Origin: Bradyrhizobium sp. CCBAU 51765
GTDB lineage: Bacteria > Pseudomonadota > Alphaproteobacteria > Rhizobiales > Xanthobacteraceae
Direction: 5' to 3'
Assembly: GCF_015291725.1 (NCBI RefSeq)
Contig: NZ_CP030038.1
Span: 682,001-746,000, forward strand
DNA: 64,000 bases
The notes below the pieces were generated by a model. The model did no database searches. It worked only from the letters and a program-made list of their open reading frames with translations, and was not told where the DNA came from. The translations under genes were made by a program, and so were the position numbers. Shown piece after piece: positions 1 to 9,028 of the stretch. Position 1 is the first letter of the stretch. Every line of letters starts with the position of its first letter.

Positions 1-1025
1 AGTGGCTTTCTGATCGCATCCGGTGGCCTCGCTATCGCCTTGCGCACGTCGATTCGCCAGTCATGGTCGGCCGTGTTTGGAATATCGATCCGGATGCGGG
101 CGAGCCGGCTGGTCTCGTCGCGGGTCCATGCGCGGCTGCCGCCGAGGCCGAGCCATCCTCCCGCCGAGAGGAGGCGCTTTTGCCGGTACACATAGAAGCC
201 CTGCTGGGCCGTCCAACCGTCTGGACCGCCCGCCTTCTCAAATTCGATCTCGCTGCGAAAGCGGTCCCGGTGCGGTAGGACGAAGCCGCGGACACGGACC
301 TTGCCTCCGGGGCCAGGGATGTGCTGTTCCGGATTTAGGATGATCGATTCGTCTTTTTCCAGAAATGGGTCCCAAGCGTTCACTCGACTGCCGTTGAGGC
401 TGATTTTGAGTGCGCGGGCGTCCCCGGCGAGAAAGCGATGGAATACCATGCCCAGGTGGGCGTCGACGCGCTGGAGCTCCGCGAGAAAGGACTCGTAGCT
501 CGGCCGATCGGCGGTTCGGCCAAAATCAACCTTGCGCCAGATGACGAGCGTGCCAGAGTTATTCGACTTTAGTTCATCGAGGATTTCACGGGGGAGCCCG
601 GCATCGCCTTCGATCAGGTCCCAGCCGCCTCCGTTCTTGCGAAGCTGATCCAGGTCCCACGTAAATGATGCCAAGCCGGAACGGGTCTTGGAAACGACCG
701 TCAACTGCCGGCACTGGGAAAGTGACGCGGTCTTGAGGCCCAGCCCAAATCTGCCAAGGTCCTCTGGCGATCGTTCGGCCTCCGGGCCGATGCCACCGAA
801 ACGCATCGCTTCCACGAGGCGGTCAGCAGCCATCCCGGACCCATCGTCCAGAATCCAGCCGACCGGCTCTCCTTCGTTCCATTCCCATTGAATCTCGATA
901 CTCTTCGCGCCAGCAGCTATGCTGTTGTCGAGAATGTCGGCGATCGCGGTCTCAAGCGAATAGCCGACCCCCCGAAGGGAGCCGACGAGGGCGGCTGCGG
1001 ATGGTGGTACGGCGCGCGTTGGCAC
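1..1025 (-). CDS. GHKL-family ATPase, partial (C-terminus off the window)
   Basis: The frame is still open at the window edge, so only the N-terminal part (about 340 residues) is visible. It shows the GHKL ATP-binding signature of the HSP90/MutL/histidine-kinase superfamily: an N box (ETAIADILDNSIAAGA, near residue 25), then DDGSGM, then GRFGLGLKTAS. The GTG at 1025 is the only plausible start, because an in-frame TAG lies three codons upstream. The gene diverges from vsr. ATPases of this type are often found beside Vsr, C5-methyltransferase and restriction genes, and are thought to belong to those modification and defence clusters. Its exact role here is inferred from context only. Further members of the cluster may lie off the left edge. 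Confidence 0.8.
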   Translation of the reverse strand, partial: MPTRAVPPSAAALVGSLRGVGYSLETAIADILDNSIAAGAKSIEIQWEWNEGEPVGWILDDGSGMAADRLVEAMRFGGIGPEAERSPEDLGRFGLGLKTASLSQCRQLTVVSKTRSGLASFTWDLDQLRKNGGGWDLIEGDAGLPREILDELKSNNSGTLVIWRKVDFGRTADRPSYESFLAELQRVDAHLGMVFHRFLAGDARALKISLNGSRVNAWDPFLEKDESIILNPEQHIPGPGGKVRVRGFVLPHRDRFRSEIEFEKAGGPDGWTAQQGFYVYRQKRLLSAGGWLGLGGSRAWTRDETSRLARIRIDIPNTADHDWRIDVRKAIARPPDAIRKP

Positions 1026-1117
1026 GGGAAAAAACTAGGAAAGCCCCACGGGAACAAAGAAAACCCAACGTACCAGGGGTTGCGGACGTTGGCGAGCAGA
1101 GTCCTCGGTTCGACATC

Positions 1118-1603
1118 ATGAGCCGGGAGAAGCGCAGCTCCCTCATGGGGCGCATCCGGGGCCGCAATACCGGCCCCGAGATAACCGTCCGGCGGCTGCT
1201 GCACGCGCTCGGCTACCGCTATCGGCTCCACGCCCGAGAGCTTCCAGGAAAGCCCGACATTGTCTTCCGCAGCCGGAAGGTCGCCGTCTTTGTGCACGGC
1301 TGCTTCTGGCATCGCCATGACTGCGGGTTGGCATACGTCCCCAAGACCCGCCCCGAGTTCTGGCGAAGCAAATTCGAAGGTAACATTATGCGGGATCAAC
1401 GAACGACGCGCGAATTGGAGGAGGCAGGTTGGCGCGTGGTCGTCGTCTGGGAGTGCCAGTTGAGTGATCTTGCTGCGCTCGGGAGAAGCCTGGCGAGAGA
1501 GATCGGTCCGCCAAGCCGTCCCACCCCCCGCACGGGCACGGCAACTAGTGCTCGACGCTCGGGGCCGAAAACTCGCGCTCAAGCCAAGACCGCACGGCAG
1601 TAG
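1118..1603 (+). CDS. vsr: Very short patch repair (Vsr) endonuclease
   Basis: Vsr nicks DNA next to T:G mismatches that arise when 5-methylcytosine deaminates, protecting cells that own a C5-cytosine methyltransferase. The protein starts in the family manner (MSREKRSSLMGRIRGRNTGPE), continues with the PDIVF strand and has the metal-binding/catalytic block VFVHGCFWHRHDC. It is about 161 residues long, slightly over the usual 135-155, with a basic Ser/Thr/Arg-rich tail. An ATG at 1001 would add 39 residues unlike the family and overlap the divergent GHKL gene, so I prefer 1118. The 3' end overlaps the convergent restriction gene by 59 bp. It fits the methyltransferase at 2843-4315. Confidence 0.9.
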   Translation: MSREKRSSLMGRIRGRNTGPEITVRRLLHALGYRYRLHARELPGKPDIVFRSRKVAVFVHGCFWHRHDCGLAYVPKTRPEFWRSKFEGNIMRDQRTTRELEEAGWRVVVVWECQLSDLAALGRSLAREIGPPSRPTPRTGTATSARRSGPKTRAQAKTARQ

Positions 1604-2852
1604 CGTCTCCATGCCCGTGTCGCCTCAGAAGGCCAACAATATCAACCGCTGAGATCACGATGATCGGATGCTCATCTTCCTTGATTTCGCGGTATGCCTG
1701 TAGATCGACGTAGCTGGTGGTGACCAGCATGCCGAATTGTCGATGCCGCAGCCGCGAGATCAGACGGGACATCTCCCGCACTCCCACGCTGTTATCGAGG
1801 GCGTAGCACTTCGCTTCCAGCGCGAACTCGACGAGGATCGAGGCGATCCCATGGCCTAGGCGCAGCTTGCCGATGGCGTCTCTTCCCCCGTCGCGCGATG
1901 GACGGGTCAAGTCGAGCTCCGCTATGTCCGGCAACATGAGCCGAGCGATTGCTGCGGCGCACTTTTCAAAATCATGGGGCCGTCCCTCAAAGTACTGCTG
2001 GACCTCGCGGATGATGGCAAGGTCTTCGGCACTGGCGGGAAGTTGCTCAACCTTGGTTCGGTGTTCAATCGAGCGCGTGGATTTGAGTGCTCTGTATCGG
2101 CCCTTGTCCACCCAATCGATCCAAGCCTGCGGCGCGCGTGAGCTGTACGGGTTGCCAGCGATCACCTCCTCGATCCAAGTCCGTTCAATGAGCGGAGCAT
2201 TCAAGATCGTGAACCGTGCGCGGTAGTTCTGAAAGCGCATACCATTTGAGGTCCGCCAGATCGCGACCAGGTCTTCAGCGACCTGCTGCTCGGAAGTACC
2301 CGGGACGGCGAGCCCGAGGAACATCACATCTCGCCACTCTCCGGTATTCCCAAACACGAAGATCGGCGGAACGCTGCGCCGGCCTGCGTCCCCTTCATGC
2401 GCTGCGGCAAAGATACGACGCAGGAGCTCGTTGCCGTTCCGAGGCGTGGCGTGAAGGGCTCGACCCGGCTGCTTGTTGTCGCCGTAATAGTTGAACACGC
2501 CGGTTTCACGGTCGAGTTCATCTGGCCAGTTGGCATCGGCCATGGATGAGGTGAGCACGACCATCTCAAGAGCGGCAAGCGTTCCGCGGTAGCGGAATCC
2601 GCCCATGTTGGATACTCGAAGAAGGCGAGGGAACGGATCATCGCCCGCATTGCCCGAGCGACCACTCTGATAGACGGCATCGACGTGCAGATCGGCCGCT
2701 CCAAGCTCGTCGAACGAGACCGACTTCCCCGCGTCTCCCAACTGCCTCTCCCCGACTATTTCTGATGCGACGGCCTGGCAATATCCGCCGAACCTGGTAA
2801 GTTGCGGCGGCATCCCGTTTCGCGTCATGGAATCGTTGGTCGATGAAATCAT
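1545..2852 (-). CDS. Restriction endonuclease with AspBHI-like N-terminal and Mrr-like catalytic domains
   Basis: The N-terminal half (about residues 60-220) resembles the SRA-like recognition domain of AspBHI-type restriction enzymes, for example DPFPRLLRVSNMGGFRYRG followed by GVFNYYGDNKQPGRALH. The C-terminal half has a PD-(D/E)xK nuclease core: Asp in DGGRDAIG and the pair in FALEAKCY. AspBHI itself cuts DNA containing modified cytosine. The gene is divergent from the C5-methyltransferase with starts overlapping by 10 bp. Its 3' end overlaps vsr. ATGs at 2828 and 2813 are possible later starts. Whether it cuts methylated DNA or is blocked by the neighbouring enzyme's methylation cannot be told from sequence alone. 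Confidence 0.8.
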   Translation of the reverse strand: MISSTNDSMTRNGMPPQLTRFGGYCQAVASEIVGERQLGDAGKSVSFDELGAADLHVDAVYQSGRSGNAGDDPFPRLLRVSNMGGFRYRGTLAALEMVVLTSSMADANWPDELDRETGVFNYYGDNKQPGRALHATPRNGNELLRRIFAAAHEGDAGRRSVPPIFVFGNTGEWRDVMFLGLAVPGTSEQQVAEDLVAIWRTSNGMRFQNYRARFTILNAPLIERTWIEEVIAGNPYSSRAPQAWIDWVDKGRYRALKSTRSIEHRTKVEQLPASAEDLAIIREVQQYFEGRPHDFEKCAAAIARLMLPDIAELDLTRPSRDGGRDAIGKLRLGHGIASILVEFALEAKCYALDNSVGVREMSRLISRLRHRQFGMLVTTSYVDLQAYREIKEDEHPIIVISAVDIVGLLRRHGHGDATAVRSWLEREFSAPSVEH

Positions 2853-4315
2853 CCTTTGCCGTCGCCGCCAAATGCGCTCGGCTCAGCAATCCACAGGCGC
2901 GTCCGCGGGTCCTCGATCTATTCGCGGGCTGCGGCGGCCTGAGCCTTGGATTCCAGGCGGCCGGCTGTGACATTGCCGCGGCGCTCGAGATCGACGAGCT
3001 GGCCGCCCGCTCGCATGCAATCAACTTCTTCAAGGACGAGCCGGAGGAGACTATCGAGCACCACGCCAAACCCCGAGACGTCGCCTCGCTCGAACCCGAG
3101 GACCTCGTCGCGGAATTCGGACTGGGCAAGACTGCTGAAGCCATAGACATCATTGTGGGCGGACCTCCCTGCCAAGCGTATGCCCGTGTCGGCAGGGCAA
3201 AACTGCGGGAAGTCGCGGATCATCCGCGCGCGTTCAAGATCGATCCGCGAGGCAATCTGTATCTGCGTTACCTTCACTACGTGGATCGGCTGAAGCCGCT
3301 TGCGATCCTCTTTGAGAATGTGCCCGACATTCTCAACTATGGTGGCCACAACGTCGTTCAGGAGATCGTCGAGGCCCTTGATGATATGGGATATGAGGCG
3401 GCGTATTCATTGATCAACGCGGCTCATCACGGCGTTCCGCAGATGCGGGACCGCGTCTACATGATCGCGTATCGGAAGGAACTTGGCGCAACTATTCGCT
3501 TCCCGCGCGCAACCAACTATTGCGATCTTCCTCCAGGATACGCCGGAACCCGCGCCGTCGCGTTGAAGCTGATCAATTCGTCAGAGGGGTATGCATTCAT
3601 CGAACCCGATACGGGACACAAGGGACTTCAGCCTGCCGTAACCGCCCGCGAAGCGATTGGCGATCTGCCGCCGGTCACCGCTCATCTCGAAGGCAAGCTG
3701 AAGCGAGGCGCACGGCGCTTTACCGAGGCGGTTCACTATCGCAGGACGGGGTGGGAGAACCTCTCCTCGTATGCCCGCCTGATGCGATCCTGGCCCGGAT
3801 TCGAAGCGCGAGATGGGATCTACGACCACGTCCTGCGCTATTTGCCCCGCGATTCTCGGATTTTCAAAGCCATGGCCCCTGGAGACGAATACCCTGCGGC
3901 GCATCGAGTAGCCATGCAGTTATTTCAGTCGGCGGCGAGGCGACGCGGTCTCTCCGCTTCGAGCGCGCAGTGGCGATCTCTTCGCGATTCGATGGTTCCG
4001 CCATACGATCCAGGCAAGTTTCCAAACCGCTGGTGGAAGCTGAAGGCGAACGGTCCGGTCCGGACGCTCACCGCCCATATTGGCAAGGATACGTATACGC
4101 ATATCCACCACGACAGCGACCAGGCGCGGGTGATCACGGTTCGAGAAGCGGCTCGGCTGCAATCATTTCCGGATGGCTTTGTCTTTGCCGGCACGATGAA
4201 CCCGGCTTTTCGTCAGATCGGGAACGCCGTCCCTCCCGTTCTTGCTCGCGAAATCGCCGTGGTAATTGTGAATAGCCTTAGGGCAAGCATGCTTCCAGCG
4301 CTAGCCGCCGAATAG
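2843..4315 (+). CDS. dcm: DNA (cytosine-5) methyltransferase
   Basis: This 490-residue enzyme would transfer a methyl group from S-adenosylmethionine to C5 of cytosine at a specific site. Ordered motifs are visible: I (VLDLFAGCGGLSLGF, near residue 24), IV with the catalytic Cys (GGPPCQAYA, near 110), VI (FENVPD), VIII (QMRDRVYMIAYR) and X (RQIGNAVPPVLAREIA). The target recognition region lies between VIII and X, about residues 220-430, and is rather long. The start overlaps the divergent restriction gene. Together with Vsr, the GHKL ATPase and the nuclease it forms a modification/defence cluster. Its recognition sequence is unknown. Confidence 0.93.
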   Translation: MKSSFAVAAKCARLSNPQARPRVLDLFAGCGGLSLGFQAAGCDIAAALEIDELAARSHAINFFKDEPEETIEHHAKPRDVASLEPEDLVAEFGLGKTAEAIDIIVGGPPCQAYARVGRAKLREVADHPRAFKIDPRGNLYLRYLHYVDRLKPLAILFENVPDILNYGGHNVVQEIVEALDDMGYEAAYSLINAAHHGVPQMRDRVYMIAYRKELGATIRFPRATNYCDLPPGYAGTRAVALKLINSSEGYAFIEPDTGHKGLQPAVTAREAIGDLPPVTAHLEGKLKRGARRFTEAVHYRRTGWENLSSYARLMRSWPGFEARDGIYDHVLRYLPRDSRIFKAMAPGDEYPAAHRVAMQLFQSAARRRGLSASSAQWRSLRDSMVPPYDPGKFPNRWWKLKANGPVRTLTAHIGKDTYTHIHHDSDQARVITVREAARLQSFPDGFVFAGTMNPAFRQIGNAVPPVLAREIAVVIVNSLRASMLPALAAE

Positions 4316-4484
4316 ATGTTGTCCCGCATGGAGGGCGTCGCAGGATAAGCCGAGATCATGTTTTAGGTCGAGGCGGATCGCTTCTTGCCGGGCCGTCGCT
4401 CGTTTGCGAAATGCAGAACGCTAGTGACCATGGACGGCTGTTCTGTCTGGACCAGCATAATGTATTCTGGTGAAGCCTCTCCAA

Positions 4485-4820
4485 CTACAAAGTCTGTATG
4501 CTCAAGATACAGAAATTCGGGTGCAATGCGTCCTTTGACAAGGCGCAAGGTAGATCAGATGATGTTACGTAGGTCACCTGCACCATCATCGAGCGCCCGG
4601 TATAATTGTTTAGCTTTGGATCGAACTCGCGTAGCAGAATCTTGTCGCCGACCTTGAACTTGCGATCATCGTTCCTCCGCAGATCGTGCTTTTTCCGACC
4701 CGCTTCTATTTCGCTGAAGAACTGAGGCCAGCACTTCAACTCATGATCGGGCTTGTCAGCGGCCTCAAATAGTTTCGAGACTGGTTCATCGGTTGACTGA
4801 CGTACGGGCATGGCGCTCAC
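4485..4820 (-). CDS. DUF3850 (ASCH/PUA-like) protein
   Basis: A protein of 111 residues with the hallmark of DUF3850: HELKCWPQFFSEIEAGRKKHD, then LRRNDDRKFKVGDKILLREFDP, a beta-rich ASCH/PUA-like fold thought to bind nucleic acid. Its start overlaps the end of the upstream FAD-GAF gene by 4 bp, so the two are probably co-transcribed and translationally coupled. DUF3850 proteins are common on phages and mobile elements. What this one binds is unknown. A role as regulator or accessory factor of the oxidoreductase is only an inference from the coupling. Confidence 0.75.
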   Translation of the reverse strand: MSAMPVRQSTDEPVSKLFEAADKPDHELKCWPQFFSEIEAGRKKHDLRRNDDRKFKVGDKILLREFDPKLNNYTGRSMMVQVTYVTSSDLPCALSKDALHPNFCILSIQTL

Positions 4821-6934
4821 ATAACTTCCGGCGTTCCTCTTGTCGGAACGAATTCGGAGACATCGTAGTTCAACTGAAATGGCACATTCGTAGATGGCGG
4901 AAGAAGAGGAGCCAATTCTAACGTTATCCTAGCTGCTGTCGGTAATTTGGGGGCGCTCTTGTTTCTTCTAGTTAGCTCAGACAAAGGAAAATTACGAACG
5001 TGTCCAAGTTGCTCAACACGTGGTGCTGCTAGGCTTTCCAGAAAACGCTGCGCGATGGAGACCACAGCCGCCAATTTGGTATCATCAATATAGTATCCGG
5101 GAGCATTACTATCAACATAGATCACGCCGACGACGGGAGAAGGGGCAGTATAGACTTGTCCGGACTCGATCATCGGAATGGCGAGCACGAAGCCTACATC
5201 ACGCCGCATCTCACTAGAGGCGTCATTGAGACGAAGCTTTTGCATGGTCTGCCTGAGAGAAAGGTTCTTTACGCGCTTCCTAGATCGAACGATCTGACGG
5301 CATTTATAGGCGACACCTATCGTTGCATTATCCGCGGGGAACGTTCTACCTGCAGCGCGCTCGCCCTCAAGCAAGAGCCCCTGGTACTCGCAAGCTTGCT
5401 GAAGCAGTTCCTGACCATGGATCACAATCGCTCGATGCACGGTCACTCGCAATCGATGGTTCTTGGGATGGCTCTCAACGAGCAGTCCGGCAATTCCGGA
5501 GCACAAAGCGGAGACCACCAGATTTGTCGGGCTCGGAAGATATTCCTTGCGCCATGTCTTCCTCTGAACGTCTGGCAATCGTCGTGCTTGTTTTGATGAG
5601 CCGGGAAATCCAAAATAACCGCCTGACCACTTGGCTGTATCAGTTAGCGACAACGTTCGGCCTGATGCGGTTCGTCGGTTGAACTCTTGAACGAGCTTGC
5701 CCGATAAAATTTTCTGAAACTGCTCCTCGCGATAAGTACCATGTCTGATAACGATGCAGTCGTCAGGTATCGAATGTTGTGCCACGATTTGCGGTATCGC
5801 AACATCGGTTGGGAAGAAGCCTCCACACTTGAACAGCAAATATACCAAAAGCCGGTTTTGAAATGAGGTTCCCGGCCCAAAGATCGCAGCGAAGCTACGT
5901 TGACGCATGTGAAGCACTACTTCAGTGTCTCTACGGAGTCTTAGCCGAAGGTCATTGCATGCCTCGTTCAACTCGGTGCCGCTCGGGTCGGTGGCGTGAT
6001 AGAGCTTTTCAAGCTCGTTAAAGAGAGACGGTGGGCGCTTGGCTCTTTGCCGGGAATAAAGCTTCTCGATAACATTCATCAGGATCTGTTTGCGCGAGAA
6101 AAGCTGATCCAGAATCCGATCTTGCCGGAAGTATGAAACGCGAAGTCTCAGGAGATCGATCAACGCGCCGTCGCCTTGACCCGAGATAAGATAGGTCTTG
6201 CGAGGTTGGTTCAGACTGGGTTGACCGAATTCCTCATTTCGCCAATACGAGGTTGCATCATCTCGCTCAATTCCAAAACCAACCGCGAGTACGATGCAGT
6301 CAAACGTTTCCGAAGCTCCAAGAGCGCTCTTCTGAGCATCGTTGAGAATTCCGCCGTCTCTTGGGTCTCTCCTTTCACCGATCCATTCAATCTGGAGGGT
6401 CGATCCGGCGTCCCGTATCTGCAAGTGACGCGTATTGCAAAACAGCCTCGTTCTCTCGCTTTGCCTGCTTGCAAAGTTCTTCCATTCTGAGAGCAGTTGA
6501 GCCGCGACGTCGGATGCCCTCGCGGCTGTCCAGTTCATGATCGGCAGCATGGCGGCGGTCACCTCGCTGCCAGGCCCTGGCCAATTGTAGATCTGGGGGT
6601 GCAACCAACGAGTGTCGCTACCATGTTGGAGCGGAAGCAAAACATCCCGTTGTTCGAAGATGGTGATGTCGACGTTAGCTCGTTTAGCTATCAAGCCAGC
6701 CGCGAAGGTGAGACCGGCAAATCCTCCCCCGACGATCGCGAGCTTTCGCTTTTTTGGCGGCTCCTTACCCGGAAGTGCGCATAATACCAACCCGCATTCG
6801 ATCATGGCGCACACGAGGTTTAGTGCGCGTGTTTGCTGGCTAAGGACCGTAACCCCAGCATGGAAGGTCCCGACCGAGTAAATTTCGTGACGTCCGATCC
6901 TGCAGCTGCTTAGGAGTTCTTTGAAAGTGGGCAA
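4817..6934 (-). CDS. FAD/NAD(P)-binding oxidoreductase fused to a C-terminal GAF-like domain
   Basis: A 705-residue multidomain protein. Residues 1-60 form an extra N-terminal segment with SVGTFHAGVTVLSQQTRALN. A Rossmann dinucleotide site follows at about 64 (KLAIVGGGFAGLTFAAGL) with the acidic strand end FEQRD. A second motif, FDCIVLAVGFGIE, and a GQGDGALIDLL segment complete a flavoprotein monooxygenase-like module to about residue 420. The last 190 residues look like a GAF sensor (FVLAIPMIESGQVY, then VVGVIYVDSN). The start appears to be a TTG at 6934, since an in-frame stop lies just upstream and no ATG precedes the conserved segment. Base composition is more AT-rich than in the flanking genes, suggesting transfer. 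Substrate unknown. Defence or redox sensing is a guess. Confidence 0.7.
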   Translation of the reverse strand: MPTFKELLSSCRIGRHEIYSVGTFHAGVTVLSQQTRALNLVCAMIECGLVLCALPGKEPPKKRKLAIVGGGFAGLTFAAGLIAKRANVDITIFEQRDVLLPLQHGSDTRWLHPQIYNWPGPGSEVTAAMLPIMNWTAARASDVAAQLLSEWKNFASRQSERTRLFCNTRHLQIRDAGSTLQIEWIGERRDPRDGGILNDAQKSALGASETFDCIVLAVGFGIERDDATSYWRNEEFGQPSLNQPRKTYLISGQGDGALIDLLRLRVSYFRQDRILDQLFSRKQILMNVIEKLYSRQRAKRPPSLFNELEKLYHATDPSGTELNEACNDLRLRLRRDTEVVLHMRQRSFAAIFGPGTSFQNRLLVYLLFKCGGFFPTDVAIPQIVAQHSIPDDCIVIRHGTYREEQFQKILSGKLVQEFNRRTASGRTLSLTDTAKWSGGYFGFPGSSKQARRLPDVQRKTWRKEYLPSPTNLVVSALCSGIAGLLVESHPKNHRLRVTVHRAIVIHGQELLQQACEYQGLLLEGERAAGRTFPADNATIGVAYKCRQIVRSRKRVKNLSLRQTMQKLRLNDASSEMRRDVGFVLAIPMIESGQVYTAPSPVVGVIYVDSNAPGYYIDDTKLAAVVSIAQRFLESLAAPRVEQLGHVRNFPLSELTRRNKSAPKLPTAARITLELAPLLPPSTNVPFQLNYDVSEFVPTRGTPEVM

Positions 6935-7254
6935 GTCGCTATCAACCTGAAGTGTGTGCTTACGTATAGCTTACCCGCTATTGACGAGGAATCCATACTC
7001 CGGACTATCGAATTTGGAGACTGGGCCCGACGCCCAATCAGCTGACCTTGCTCCCGCAGGGCGATACTCGACCCCCCCCCCTTGGAAGTTCAAGATGTTG
7101 TGCAATCCCGCGCTGTACGCCTGACACCCGAGCGCGCTAAGCCGGCGTCAACGCACATGCTCATCCGATTTTTTGTAATTGCAACGATTAATCCAAAAGT
7201 TGTACGATGAGCCTTTATCAACGCACTATATCTACTTCAGGCGGGCGGATTGGG
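6935..7254. promoter_or_regulatory. Divergent intergenic region between the FAD-GAF and protease operons
   Basis: About 320 bp separate two divergent gene sets, so promoters for both should lie here. I see a run of nine C residues near 7073-7081 and AT-rich DNA just before 7207. No confident -35/-10 pair or palindrome stands out. The ATG at 7207 could be an earlier start of the next gene. Confidence 0.3.
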
Positions 7255-8007
7255 ATGCGGATCGTGCGGTTGGCGCTAGTGCTGCCTCTAATTGTTTTTG
7301 TACTTCCCTGCGAAGGACCGTCTCTTGCGTCTGATTGGAAGTGCGCTGGGGTTTCACCAATTCCAGGACCACTTGGGTATCAGGTTCGCCAAGGGGGAGT
7401 TAGGTGTGAGGGATTGTTTGAACCTGCAGTTGGAGCCAGTCGCGTCGCTCTAATGAGTTTGACGGACGCGCCCTTAAGCCAGCGTTCAGCGAGATTTCTG
7501 CAGATCGCTGCGTCCCCTTCTGTTGCCACCGAACCGGGGTTGCATGTCGTAGTGCTATCTCTTGTCCCCGATACCTTCTATCGATTGGATGCGCCGATCG
7601 ATAAGCCGGTTATCGTTCCAACTGCAGACGTGATTGAGCCCGCGGCGCTAGACTTACCGCAGCTAGGCTTCGTCGGTTACTCGCAGCGATATGTAGTTCC
7701 AGTGCACGTTCGTGCTGCGGATGGTGGTCAGCCATCGAATATTGTCCCGAGCGGCACGCTGTCTGCCTCAGTCACGATATCCACTTTTGCAACCGATATC
7801 TTGTGGCGTTGGAAACGGAGCTGCCCATTAGACGCAGCTGAGCAGAAGTGGAATAAAGTGCGGGGCGCAGACTTTGCGCCGAACTCTCCTATCTCGTTTG
7901 AGATACGCGTGTTGCCTAAAACGCCGTGCCCGTTGGAGATTGCCGTAAAAACGACGGCAGACGGCTGGATTTCCCAGGAGTGGCCTGTCAATGCAGCGGG
8001 CTTTTGA
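7255..8007 (+). CDS. Secreted protein of unknown function, first gene of the protease operon
   Basis: I do not recognise the family. The protein (about 250 residues) begins with a clear signal peptide (MRIVRLALVLPLIVFVLPC, then EGPSLAS) and has a beta-rich body with several Cys residues, consistent with export. I place the start at 7255 because the signal peptide begins there and a purine-rich stretch precedes it. The ATG at 7207 would add 16 residues before the signal. The stop lies 17 bp inside the next gene, so the genes are coupled. It may be a partner or substrate of the downstream protease; that is inference. Confidence 0.7.
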   Translation: MRIVRLALVLPLIVFVLPCEGPSLASDWKCAGVSPIPGPLGYQVRQGGVRCEGLFEPAVGASRVALMSLTDAPLSQRSARFLQIAASPSVATEPGLHVVVLSLVPDTFYRLDAPIDKPVIVPTADVIEPAALDLPQLGFVGYSQRYVVPVHVRAADGGQPSNIVPSGTLSASVTISTFATDILWRWKRSCPLDAAEQKWNKVRGADFAPNSPISFEIRVLPKTPCPLEIAVKTTADGWISQEWPVNAAGF

Positions 8008-9028
8008 AAGGGCGCGTGCGCGTCTCAGAGATCGTAAGGCCCGGCAATGGAAGTTGTCTAAGATCCATTATGCGGCTCTCTGTTTGGCAGCTATTTCAAT
8101 CTCGGTCGGGCTTCTGGTTCTAGTTCGTTCCGGATCTACGGCGGTTAAGGTCGATATCGTTGTAGCGAAGTTGGCGTTCAAGGCCTCTAAGGATGCCGAG
8201 CCTCGCTTGATAGACATCAATTCTACTTACGCGATCAGGAAGATTGAAAACATTCGGTCGTTAGACATCCAGGATGCTCCAAGCTCAGGTCAACCGTTTT
8301 CGATCGAGGCAGATCAACAATCATTAAAGGTTTCTGCCTTGCCAATTAGTCCGGGGACTTGGACCTCCCTTGAGGTTCATCCAAATGCGGGCTTTAGCGT
8401 CAACCTGAAAGCTAAAAATGATCAGGTCCAAATAGGCGCAATCCAGACAGGCCCCAACGTCTATCTTCAAGGTCGAGCACAAACGCGAAAACAGCTGTCT
8501 CTCACACCGGAAGGGGTAGAGCGATTTTCCATAACGCTCGACAATCCCACAGTTCCGCTTGTTCTTACTTTTCAGCAAACCGATAAATACAACACTTGCT
8601 TAGCAGAAAATCAGCCAAATTTCTATTTCCCGAACATCCGCGGATTGGCTTTGGAAAGTGTTAGTTTCGGAGCAGAAGAGAACCCTACTCAATCAATCTT
8701 CATAAGCTCCGTTCTCGGAGGCGCCATTAAACTGCTAGACCTGGACCGATCGGTGACGCTATCGCCAGCCGACCTTCTAAGGATCAAATTTCGCTCAGCG
8801 AAGATGTCGCGCCTGACCATTCTTCCTTGTTACATTACAATCAGCGTTGACGCGATTGCCGAAGAAATCAAATCCGGTCCCAGGGATCATCTCGTTGATT
8901 TGCGGCCAACGTACCTCGAATTGGCGTTCAAGCAGCCAACTGTAACCTTTGTAACTTCCTGTCTTGCTACGTTATGGGGGTTTTTATGGGGTTTAAAGGA
9001 ACTGTTCGTGCCCTCAAAGAAGGCTTAG
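7991..9028 (+). CDS. Membrane-anchored protein of unknown function
   Basis: 345 residues, no family recognised. A basic N-terminus is followed by one membrane helix (about residues 27-47: IHYAALCLAAISISVGLLVL). A large, probably periplasmic beta-rich region comes next, and a second hydrophobic segment near the C-terminus (VTFVTSCLATLWGFLWGL) precedes a short basic tail. This topology would leave both ends in the cytoplasm. The start overlaps the preceding gene by 17 bp and has AGGAG upstream. The end overlaps the protease gene. The three overlapping genes form one operon, so the protein probably tethers or senses something in the envelope together with the protease. Confidence 0.7.
   Translation: MQRAFERARARLRDRKARQWKLSKIHYAALCLAAISISVGLLVLVRSGSTAVKVDIVVAKLAFKASKDAEPRLIDINSTYAIRKIENIRSLDIQDAPSSGQPFSIEADQQSLKVSALPISPGTWTSLEVHPNAGFSVNLKAKNDQVQIGAIQTGPNVYLQGRAQTRKQLSLTPEGVERFSITLDNPTVPLVLTFQQTDKYNTCLAENQPNFYFPNIRGLALESVSFGAEENPTQSIFISSVLGGAIKLLDLDRSVTLSPADLLRIKFRSAKMSRLTILPCYITISVDAIAEEIKSGPRDHLVDLRPTYLELAFKQPTVTFVTSCLATLWGFLWGLKELFVPSKKA

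Noticed and set aside
917..1612. A 231-codon open frame on the minus strand across vsr
   Set aside because: No motif; the plus strand encodes a clear Vsr and the true minus-strand gene (GHKL ATPase) is in another frame.
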